NCBI GenBank assembly: GCA_029863735.1
Contig: JAOTUT010000026.1
Span: 1 to 11,799 of the forward strand
Length of the DNA: 11,799 nt
Reading direction: 5' to 3'
DNA from: Ignavibacteria bacterium
Lineage (GTDB): Bacteria; Bacteroidota; Ignavibacteria; Ignavibacteriales; Ignavibacteriaceae
The translations under genes and the position numbers were made by a program. Positions within the stretch are counted from its first letter, which is position 1; each line of letters begins with the position of its first letter. This document shows positions 1 to 5,850 of this stretch, in pieces. A model generated the notes under the pieces. The model was given only the letters and a program-made list of their open reading frames with translations. It did no database searches and was not told where the DNA came from.

Positions 1-5
1 AAATA

Positions 6-635
6 ATGAAAAATATTTTAACAATTTTACTGGTTGCAATAGTATTGCTCTTTGGTTGCGATACTTCCTCTGACTTATCAATAAATTCTTCTGAAAACAA
101 TTTTTCAAAATCCTCAATTTGTTTACCGGTATTTGATGAAATACCTCTTCCAAACAAATCACCATTATGGCAGGATAGTATATTTACAATGAGTCAGATA
201 ATCGATGGTTCGGTTGGCGGAAGAATGATTATGGAAAAATATTACATCGCAGAAGACGGCGATTCAGTTTTAATGAAAGCAGATTTGAGAATACCTCCAG
301 CTGCGTTCGAGGGAATTAAGACAATCACAATGACTGTTGATAAAAAATATGCTGCAGTTCATTTCAGCCCTAAAATGATCTTTGCAGATACGTTAAGACT
401 ATTCCAGAGTTTTGAAGGACTTCATTTAGAAAATTACGCTTCCGGGACAATTGATTATGTGTTTATAAATGATGACGGGTCAATTGAACTTATAAAGAAA
501 AATGGGGTGCAAGTTGTAGTTCCTCAGGGAATAGTAAGAGTACAAAATGCAAAATTGTTGCACTTTTCAAGGTATGGATGGATTCGGAAGCCAGAGATTG
601 CTAATGATCTATATCCAGATATTGTAAATAATTAA
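6..635 (+). CDS. Small hypothetical lipoprotein
   Basis: I do not recognise the family. The 209-residue product starts with a type II signal peptide: a short Lys-containing n-region, a hydrophobic stretch at about residues 4-16, and a lipobox ending LFGC, with Cys18 as the predicted lipidated residue. An Asp follows the Cys. In E. coli that would favour inner-membrane retention, but the rule may not hold in this phylum. Residues 20-40 are a Ser/Asn-rich linker, and the rest reads as a soluble beta-rich domain with no catalytic motif that I can see. Only five bases precede the ATG, so its promoter and any operon partner lie outside the window. It faces the corrinoid adenosyltransferase gene across 147 bp in which I see no strong terminator hairpin. 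The coding call is firm; the function is unknown. Confidence 0.8.
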   Translation: MKNILTILLVAIVLLFGCDTSSDLSINSSENNFSKSSICLPVFDEIPLPNKSPLWQDSIFTMSQIIDGSVGGRMIMEKYYIAEDGDSVLMKADLRIPPAAFEGIKTITMTVDKKYAAVHFSPKMIFADTLRLFQSFEGLHLENYASGTIDYVFINDDGSIELIKKNGVQVVVPQGIVRVQNAKLLHFSRYGWIRKPEIANDLYPDIVNN

Positions 636-782
636 CTGACCCGGACACTAATATTCGAAGTATTAAAATTTTACCAAAAACTTGCTGTACAAAAACGAAG
701 TAAGAATCTAAGTCTCGTCGAAGAATAATACAGATTTATTCCTGAGTCCAATAATAAAGAGATCGGTAAACCTAAGCTGATT

Positions 783-1316
783 TTAAGACTCTATCCCCCT
801 TCTTGATGTAATTCCTTTCTGATAATAGTGTTTTACTTCTTTCATTTCTGTTACTAGATCAGCTAAATCAATAAGTTCTTCGGGGCAATATCTGCCTGTA
901 AAAATAATTTCAATATTTTCAGGTTTTATTTTAATTAGTTCAATAAGATCTTTAGTCACAATAAGCTTGAAATAAATTGCTACTATAGCTTCATCAAGAA
1001 TTATTAAGTCATACTCACCACTCAACATTTTCTCTTTAGCTGATTGCAAACCCTTTCTGGCTTTCGCTAATTCTTCCTCACCAGGAAGTTCTTTTCTATA
1101 AACAAACTCATCGCCGCCAAATTGTTCAATCGTTATCCATTCAGATAAATGCTTCAAACTGATTAATTCGTTGTAAGGAAACTCTTTCATAAACTGAGCG
1201 ATATATGTTTTCGCTCCAAACCCTGCAGCTCGAACAGCCTGCCCGATTGCAGCTGTTGATTTTCCCTTTCCATTGCCTGTATAAATTTGAATAAAACCTT
1301 GTTCAAGTTTACTCAT
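783..1316 (-). CDS. cobO: Corrinoid adenosyltransferase, CobA/CobO/BtuR type
   Basis: This enzyme transfers the 5'-deoxyadenosyl group of ATP to the reduced cobalt of a corrinoid, giving the adenosyl form of vitamin B12 in the cytoplasm. The 177-residue product has the family P-loop GNGKGKST at residues 14-21, a Walker-B-like LIILDE at 104-109, and a family C-terminal block from TGRYCPEEL (140-148) through DLVTEMKEVKHYYQKGI, ending in RRGIE. Length and motif order match the family, so the gene looks intact. No other cobalamin-synthesis gene is in the window, so it may serve corrinoid salvage and cofactor supply rather than de novo synthesis; that is inference. The start is the ATG with no clear Shine-Dalgarno. 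I saw no cobalamin riboswitch in the 103 bp upstream. It follows the metallohydrolase gene on the same strand, but the gap makes cotranscription uncertain. Confidence 0.92.
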   Translation of the reverse strand: MSKLEQGFIQIYTGNGKGKSTAAIGQAVRAAGFGAKTYIAQFMKEFPYNELISLKHLSEWITIEQFGGDEFVYRKELPGEEELAKARKGLQSAKEKMLSGEYDLIILDEAIVAIYFKLIVTKDLIELIKIKPENIEIIFTGRYCPEELIDLADLVTEMKEVKHYYQKGITSRRGIES

Positions 1317-1330
1317 AGCTAATCATTCTA

Positions 1331-1358
1331 CTCGAAATTAATAGTAAATAATATCGAG
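1331..1358. repeat. Imperfect inverted repeat upstream of the adenosyltransferase gene
   Basis: Nine-base arms (1331-1339 and 1350-1358) pair with one mismatch around a 10-base AT-rich spacer, 14 bp from the start codon of the minus-strand adenosyltransferase gene. This could be an operator or a weak hairpin. It lacks the GC-rich stem plus T-run of an intrinsic terminator, and in AT-rich DNA it may be chance. Confidence 0.25.
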
Positions 1359-1419
1359 AAACAATTTAAGGAATAAAATAAAAACAGACTTGCAATAATT
1401 AACGAGGAGGAAAATATTT

Positions 1420-2373
1420 TTAAGTTTTTAGAGTGAATGTTTCCCCGATATCCCACAACCCAACCTTCATTTCATAATTCTTACTTGATTTTGCAAGCCA
1501 CTCCAATGGTTCATAGATCATCTTACCACTGTCAAAAGTTTTGGTATGTATGGGAATAAAATACTTTGCACCAAGATGATATTCTGCCATCACAAGGGCT
1601 TCTTCGGGAGTACAATGATATTTTCTCCAAGGTTTGTATGCGCCGATCGGCATAATTGCAATGTCAACATTTTCATCCCTATGCTTTTTAAGCTTATCAG
1701 TAAATGTAGTATCGCCTCCAAAATGAATCTTCTTACCATATCTTTCCATAATAAAACCATTAAAGCTTCTTCCATCTTCAAAGTGACCACCAGATCGATC
1801 TTTCTCGCCGGGATAACGCCAGCCAAAATGTTGGACTTCAATTCCTTTAAAATTTATTCCGTTTAAACTTATGCTTTCATCCCAATCAACTTCCTGAAGA
1901 GATTTCCATTGAAGATCTTCGACAACATCTTTTGTATTAAACGCAACTATACAGTCAAGTTCTGAAGGATATTTCTCAGTTAGTGCCTTCAGTGTTTTAT
2001 AATCCATATGATCCATATGCGCATGCGAAAGTAAAACAATATCTGGTTTGGGAATATCTTCAAGCATCAATGCCGGGAGGCTGGCCCTTTTCGGCCCGAG
2101 AATATATCCTTCAATATAAACTCCTACTGCCTCAAAGAATACAGGATCAGTAAGAATAATTTTGCCAAAGAAATTAATCAGAACCGTTGCGTGACCAATC
2201 CAGGCAATATTAATTTCATCATCTTTCCATTTTTCTAATTTCGGTCTCGATGAGGGGACAATCATATCCGCAACTGAAGGAGAAGTATTCATCCCCCTAA
2301 CAATTTTAGGAGGCAGAATTAAAGTTCCGGCTGTGGCTATTACACTGCTTTTTATAAATTTTCTTCTATCCAT
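1420..2373 (-). CDS. Tat-type exported metallo-beta-lactamase-fold hydrolase (NAPE-PLD/UlaG-like)
   Basis: This is a metal-dependent hydrolase of the metallo-beta-lactamase fold. The 317-residue product opens with a twin-arginine-type leader, DRRKFIK at residues 2-8, then a hydrophobic segment to about residue 21, predicting export of a folded, metal-loaded enzyme across the inner membrane. The metal ligands all appear present: HAHMDH at 117-122, His182, Asp221 in GGDTTF, and His276 in PIHTKTF. The motifs IAWIGHATVLI (56-66) and PIGAYKPW (242-249), followed by TPEEAL, are typical of the branch holding NAPE-phospholipase D and the ascorbate-phosphate lactonase UlaG. Known relatives cleave phosphodiesters or lactones, so the substrate cannot be named. 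It diverges from the GlsB-like/MarR pair over 139 bp, which suggests possible shared control. The starting ATG is supported by the leader directly following it. Confidence 0.87.
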   Translation of the reverse strand: MDRRKFIKSSVIATAGTLILPPKIVRGMNTSPSVADMIVPSSRPKLEKWKDDEINIAWIGHATVLINFFGKIILTDPVFFEAVGVYIEGYILGPKRASLPALMLEDIPKPDIVLLSHAHMDHMDYKTLKALTEKYPSELDCIVAFNTKDVVEDLQWKSLQEVDWDESISLNGINFKGIEVQHFGWRYPGEKDRSGGHFEDGRSFNGFIMERYGKKIHFGGDTTFTDKLKKHRDENVDIAIMPIGAYKPWRKYHCTPEEALVMAEYHLGAKYFIPIHTKTFDSGKMIYEPLEWLAKSSKNYEMKVGLWDIGETFTLKT

Positions 2374-2512
2374 TCAAATATCTAAAAACTTTCTCCGGTT
2401 AAGATGTTATTATTCAATACTAGGTTCACTAAATTCCATTAAAAGTAAAATATAATTGATTCTGATAAAATTTAGTTTGCGCTGGTTCTTAATTAATAAA
2501 TAATTAGATAAA

Positions 2513-2785
2513 ATGATAGACATTCTTATTTCTCTGATTATTGCAGGAATTGCAGGTTCGATTGCACGTTCGTTATCAGGGTTCAGTCGCGGTGGCTGTA
2601 TAATTTCAATTGTGGTTGGTTTTATTGGAGCTATGATTGGAACGTGGCTTGCTCGTGAGCTTCAGCTACCGGATCCTTTTGTTCTCGAAATAAGAGGAAC
2701 CAACTATAATCTTTTATGGACGATAATTGGAGCAGTTATATTTACTGCAATACTAAGTTTTATCACTCCAAATAAGAAAAAATAA
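2513..2785 (+). CDS. GlsB/YeaQ/YmgE family small membrane protein
   Basis: This is a 90-residue, very hydrophobic protein of the group annotated as transglycosylase-associated or GlsB/YeaQ/YmgE stress-response membrane proteins; no enzymatic activity is established for the group. Three membrane segments can be read at about residues 2-18, 28-47 and 67-85. The first two carry the Gly-rich spacing typical of the family (IIAGIAGSIAR, then GGCIISIVVGFIGAMIGTWLA). A short basic tail, PNKKK, ends the protein. The loop between segments 2 and 3 is longer than in the shortest members. The MarR regulator follows 10 bp later on the same strand, so the two are very likely cotranscribed. A general envelope-stress role is inferred only from the family name. 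Confidence 0.85.
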   Translation: MIDILISLIIAGIAGSIARSLSGFSRGGCIISIVVGFIGAMIGTWLARELQLPDPFVLEIRGTNYNLLWTIIGAVIFTAILSFITPNKKK

Positions 2786-2795
2786 AATCCGAGAA

Positions 2796-3248
2796 ATGGG
2801 CACACATTATAAAGGTTCAAGACGAACTATAGATTCATTGAACAGCTACACAAAATTAATCCGCTCGGCCGAATCTTTGAGTTCAAAAATTAACCTTGCA
2901 CTAAATGACTTCGGATTAACAGAAAGTCAATTCGGAGTTCTTGATGCTCTCTTTCATCTTGGTCCAATGAAACACAAAGAAATTGGTAAGAAAATTTTAA
3001 AAAGCGGCGGCAACATTACAATGGTAATCAACAACCTTGAAAGGCGTCAACTGGTTCAAAGAAAAAGGGGTGAAAAAGATAAAAGACAATTCATTATTCA
3101 TTTGACCCAAAAGGGAAAAAATAAATTCCAGGAATTATTACCTCACATTGTAAAAAAAATAAAAAAGTACTTTGAGATGCTAAGTAAAGAAGAGCAAAAG
3201 GAATTGCAGCGATTGTGTAAAATTGTAGGATTACAGATACGAATTTAA
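2796..3248 (+). CDS. MarR family transcriptional regulator
   Basis: This is a 150-residue winged helix-turn-helix repressor of MarR type, expected to act as a DNA-binding dimer. It begins with GTHYKG, seen in one subgroup of the family. A dimerisation helix follows at about 10-38, then the DNA-binding domain at about 40-104, with LTESQFGVLDALFHLGPM, a recognition helix near 71-84 (GGNITMVINNLERR) and a basic wing near 88-100 (QRKRGEKDKRQFI). Helices to the C-terminus complete the dimer interface. A lone Cys141 is present, so thiol sensing of the OhrR kind is not evident. It lies 10 bp after the GlsB-like gene. Such regulators often control their own operon and a divergent neighbour, making the exported hydrolase a candidate target. 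Its stop is one base from that of the convergent sirtuin gene. Confidence 0.93.
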   Translation: MGTHYKGSRRTIDSLNSYTKLIRSAESLSSKINLALNDFGLTESQFGVLDALFHLGPMKHKEIGKKILKSGGNITMVINNLERRQLVQRKRGEKDKRQFIIHLTQKGKNKFQELLPHIVKKIKKYFEMLSKEEQKELQRLCKIVGLQIRI

Positions 3249-3249
3249 A

Positions 3250-3993
3250 TTAGAGATTAGATCTCAATTTATACTCCTCAAAAATCCCGGGCAGTATTTC
3301 CCCCACTTTTCCAAAGAATGAATAATTAGCAATTGAAGAAAGATTTGTTTCTTCAATATTAATTTCTACAACTGTAGCACCGCTGGCTTTTGCAGTATAG
3401 ACTAATCCAACTGCTGGATAAACCAACGCTGAAGTACCAATCACAAAAAAAATATCCGATTTAATCGCAGCTTTTTCTCCACCAAGAAATTGATCTTCGG
3501 GAAGATACTCGCCGAACCAAACCACATCAGGACGAATAAGTCCTCCGCACTCACATTTTGGAACACCACCGGAAAAATCCAGTTCCTCATTATGAAATAT
3601 TTTACAATTAATACAGAAATTTCTTTCGATGTTACCATGAAGTTCAAATACTTTTTTACTTCCAGCTCTTCTGTGAAGGTTGTCAACATTTTGCGTAACA
3701 ACAGTCACGTCCTTAAAGTAGTTTTGCATGTCAGCAATAATAAGATGGGCAGGGTTCGGTTTGGCATCGTGAACAATTTTTCTTCTGTAATTATACCACT
3801 CCCAAACTAATTGCGGATTTTTTATAAATGCGTTAAAATTCGCCAGCTCTTCTGGTCTGAACTTATTCCACAATCCTTCTTTGCCTCTGAAGGTTGGTAT
3901 TCCACTCTCTGATGAAATCCCGGCACCAGTGAAAAAAACGATTGACTCTGATTCTTTCAGTGCTTCAATCAGGCTGTTATCAATCTGAATCAC
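3250..3993 (-). CDS. cobB: Sir2 family NAD-dependent protein deacylase (CobB/SIRT5-like, class III)
   Basis: This sirtuin removes acyl groups from lysines using NAD+, yielding nicotinamide and O-acyl-ADP-ribose. The 247-residue product carries the NAD-binding GAGIS at 23-27, GIPTFRG at 31-37, QNVD at 101-104, and catalytic His119 in HGN. A zinc site is formed by Cys127, Cys130, Cys147 and Cys149, and GTSA follows at 186-189. Ala51, Tyr67 and Arg70 fall exactly at the spacing of Ala76, Tyr92 and Arg95 of E. coli CobB, where the Tyr and Arg bind succinyl or malonyl carboxylates; desuccinylase or demalonylase activity is therefore expected besides deacetylation. The start is a GTG whose first bases overlap the TGA of the TPR gene (GTGA), indicating translational coupling. 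It is the last gene of the exonuclease-TPR-sirtuin series. Confidence 0.93.
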   Translation of the reverse strand: MIQIDNSLIEALKESESIVFFTGAGISSESGIPTFRGKEGLWNKFRPEELANFNAFIKNPQLVWEWYNYRRKIVHDAKPNPAHLIIADMQNYFKDVTVVTQNVDNLHRRAGSKKVFELHGNIERNFCINCKIFHNEELDFSGGVPKCECGGLIRPDVVWFGEYLPEDQFLGGEKAAIKSDIFFVIGTSALVYPAVGLVYTAKASGATVVEINIEETNLSSIANYSFFGKVGEILPGIFEEYKLRSNL

Positions 3994-4775
3994 TCCAGTT
4001 CTTCATTAACTTCAACTAATAGCTGCTTTGCTTCTTTCAAATACTCTTCATCATCTTCTAAATTAACAGGTGCTTTCTCAACCATAAGAAGATTCTCTTT
4101 TGCCAGTTCGTATTCATCTTCTTCGATGTATGCTTTTGCGAGACCAAGGTAAAACATTCTGTAATTTGGTTTTAGCTTTATCGCATTTTGAAATTCTCTT
4201 ATAGCAATCTCCATATCTCCCCAACCCAGCCCAAGTGGAAGTCTCAACAGATATGCTTTTTCGCAAACTTTTGCATGAGCTCTCCCTAAAACATAATGTG
4301 AAAGTGCCTGTACATAATTTCCTCCGTTGTCTAACTCAATTGCTCTTTCACTATCATCTTTAACATCATTTACTGTTCCGATTGCAGAGAAGACACCTTC
4401 AAACAGAGCCATTCTCCCATTTACAATTGCTCTCCGTAGATAGGTTACCGACTCATCAGGCGCAAGTTTTACAGCACTGTCAGCATAAATAAAAGATTCT
4501 TTGTACTTTTCAAATTTCGCATCGCTTTGTTCATCAGTTGCATCAGGCATTTTGTTGGCAATATCAACTATTGCACGGCTGATTCTCCACATAATTTTCC
4601 AATCACCAGGCAATAATTTATCAGCTTGTTGATATGCTTCCAGGGATTTTTGATGATTGAATTCTTTGTTATACTTATCCCCTTCCTTGATTAATTCTTC
4701 GGCCGTTTGAGCAAAATGATTGCTAAAAAAAATGAAAGAATAAAATAAGATTAGAAAAAATGTATAAATTTTCAT
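3990..4775 (-). CDS. Exported TPR-repeat protein (RMD/FAM82-like)
   Basis: This is a 261-residue helical repeat protein. A signal peptide is clear: MKIYT, a Phe/Ile-rich core to about residue 18, then HFAQ, with likely cleavage around residues 22-23 and no lipobox Cys, so it should be periplasmic. Tetratricopeptide-like repeats are visible at about 25-58, 94-118, 145-172 and 190-235 (for example AIREFQNAIKLKPNYRMFYL). The arrangement, with a hydrophobic LLRLPLGLGWGD insertion before the final repeats, recalls the eukaryotic RMD/FAM82 TPR family and its bacterial relatives. That is my pattern recognition, not a search result. No enzyme motif is seen; a scaffold role is likely. A strong Shine-Dalgarno (AAAGGAG, 4 bases before the ATG) fixes the start. 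It sits 13 bp after the exonuclease gene and overlaps the sirtuin gene by 4 bp. Confidence 0.85.
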   Translation of the reverse strand: MKIYTFFLILFYSFIFFSNHFAQTAEELIKEGDKYNKEFNHQKSLEAYQQADKLLPGDWKIMWRISRAIVDIANKMPDATDEQSDAKFEKYKESFIYADSAVKLAPDESVTYLRRAIVNGRMALFEGVFSAIGTVNDVKDDSERAIELDNGGNYVQALSHYVLGRAHAKVCEKAYLLRLPLGLGWGDMEIAIREFQNAIKLKPNYRMFYLGLAKAYIEEDEYELAKENLLMVEKAPVNLEDDEEYLKEAKQLLVEVNEELE

Positions 4776-4779
4776 ATGT

Positions 4780-4786
4780 CTCCTTT
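4780..4786 (-). promoter_or_regulatory. Strong ribosome binding site of the TPR gene
   Basis: On the minus strand this reads AAAGGAG, four bases before the ATG at 4775 and inside the 13-bp gap after the exonuclease stop codon. It is the clearest Shine-Dalgarno in the window and shows the TPR gene is independently and well initiated within the operon. Confidence 0.7.
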
Positions 4787-4788
4787 GT

Positions 4789-5760
4789 TTAATCGAACAA
4801 AGATTTTTTAGTGTTCTCTTCAGAAGAATTATCTAGTGTAATTTTATGAAGATCTGTCCCTGCAAGCTGAATGAATCTGGTCCAGTTAGAACCGTCTTTC
4901 AACTCTGAGTCAACAGCATTTTTATAAGCATTAACTTTTGCGCTAAGTTCATCTGCCTGATAAAGGGCAATTGCTTCAGCAGTTTTTGGAACAACTGGTG
5001 ATGCGTGTTCAAGTTTTCCCTGATGACTGAGAATGAGATGAATTAAATTGTTTTCTAACTCCACCGGAAATCCAGAAATCTTTTTTATTTCATCACGAAC
5101 CAAATTTGATGCGATTACAATATGTCCAACAAGTTTTCCTTTATCGGTATACTCAAATGCTGAATCAAAACTGAGCTCTTCAATTTTTCCAATATCGTGC
5201 AGCATTGCTCCGGTAATTAGTAAATCTTTGTTTAATTCCAAGTGAAACTCACACATAAGTTCACAAATTTTGACTATCTCCAAGGTATGTTCCAGCAAAC
5301 CATGAATGTAAGCATGGTGCCAAAATTTACCCGCAGGTGCCGTGCAGAAAAGTTCAAATCTTTCACTGTTAAAAATTTGAGTAAGAAGATTTTTGAGATA
5401 TTTGTTAGAGGTGTTTTTGATTCTTTTGTTAAACTCATTTTTCATTTCTTTCAGATTACGCTTCGATTGAGGAAGAAAGTCTTTTGGATTAACATCATCA
5501 GCAGTGGTAGCTAATCGAATTGACGAAACTCTGATCTGCAAAGAACCCTGATATTCTTCAACTGTTCCTGTTACTTTAACAACATCACCCACTCTACCTT
5601 TAGCAGCAACCTCTGTATATCCTTCCCAGACATTCGCATTTAATGAGGTAGTTTTGTCTCCCAGTTCAGTTGAAAGAAAATCACTCCCGGTTCTCGTGCT
5701 GCGGAGATCAATTCGTTTTATTAGAAGGAAATGATCTATTCGATCATTCTTCGAAAGCAT
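4789..5760 (-). CDS. YhaM-like 3'-5' exoribonuclease (OB-fold plus HD domain)
   Basis: This is a predicted cytoplasmic, metal-dependent 3'-5' exonuclease on RNA (possibly also ssDNA), by similarity in architecture to YhaM of Bacillus. From the ATG at 5760 it has 323 residues. An OB-fold nucleic-acid-binding domain spans about 5-85 (DRIDHFLLIKRIDLRS through VTGTVEEYQGSLQIRV), a linker follows to about 145, then an HD domain. HD metal ligands are visible as His158 in GLLEHTLE, His188-Asp189 in MLHDIGK, His213 in GHI, His246 in LSHQG, and Asp270 in QADEL. Length and order match the family. An in-frame TTG at 5784 would add eight residues; I prefer the ATG, but neither has a strong ribosome site. 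The TPR and sirtuin genes follow immediately, and the kinase gene lies upstream on the same strand. Confidence 0.88.
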   Translation of the reverse strand: MLSKNDRIDHFLLIKRIDLRSTRTGSDFLSTELGDKTTSLNANVWEGYTEVAAKGRVGDVVKVTGTVEEYQGSLQIRVSSIRLATTADDVNPKDFLPQSKRNLKEMKNEFNKRIKNTSNKYLKNLLTQIFNSERFELFCTAPAGKFWHHAYIHGLLEHTLEIVKICELMCEFHLELNKDLLITGAMLHDIGKIEELSFDSAFEYTDKGKLVGHIVIASNLVRDEIKKISGFPVELENNLIHLILSHQGKLEHASPVVPKTAEAIALYQADELSAKVNAYKNAVDSELKDGSNWTRFIQLAGTDLHKITLDNSSEENTKKSLFD

Positions 5761-5850
5761 ATTTAACTCAGTCTGATTTATCAAGTATTGTCTCTATAAG
5801 AATTAATAATTATCCGGTACTGAATGTTTCTCAATTGTAAAAATAGGCAA

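Noticed and set aside
636..782. Repeated CGAAG words and a short near-palindrome between the lipoprotein and adenosyltransferase genes
   Set aside because: The words are 5-7 bases with irregular spacing, and no stable stem with a T-run is formed; treated as background.
1404..1410. GAGGAGG on the plus strand resembling a strong Shine-Dalgarno
   Set aside because: Only a very short frame follows it; it sits at the 3' side of the minus-strand hydrolase gene and is probably chance.
1317..1419. Possible cobalamin riboswitch upstream of the adenosyltransferase gene
   Set aside because: The gap is only 103 bp, AT-rich, and shows no B12-box-like conserved segment; it is too short for the full aptamer.
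1590..1841. 83-codon minus-strand open frame inside the metallohydrolase gene
   Set aside because: It lies wholly within the hydrolase coding sequence in another frame; the hydrolase has full family motifs and this frame has none.
2456..2479. Possible Bacteroidota-type promoter (TTG ... TTAGTTTG) before the GlsB-like gene
   Set aside because: The spacing of about 13 bases between the elements is too short and the -7 element is imperfect; not strong enough to annotate.
3490..3810. 106-codon plus-strand open frame opposite the sirtuin
   Set aside because: It is antisense to conserved sirtuin motifs and has no recognisable domain or ribosome site.
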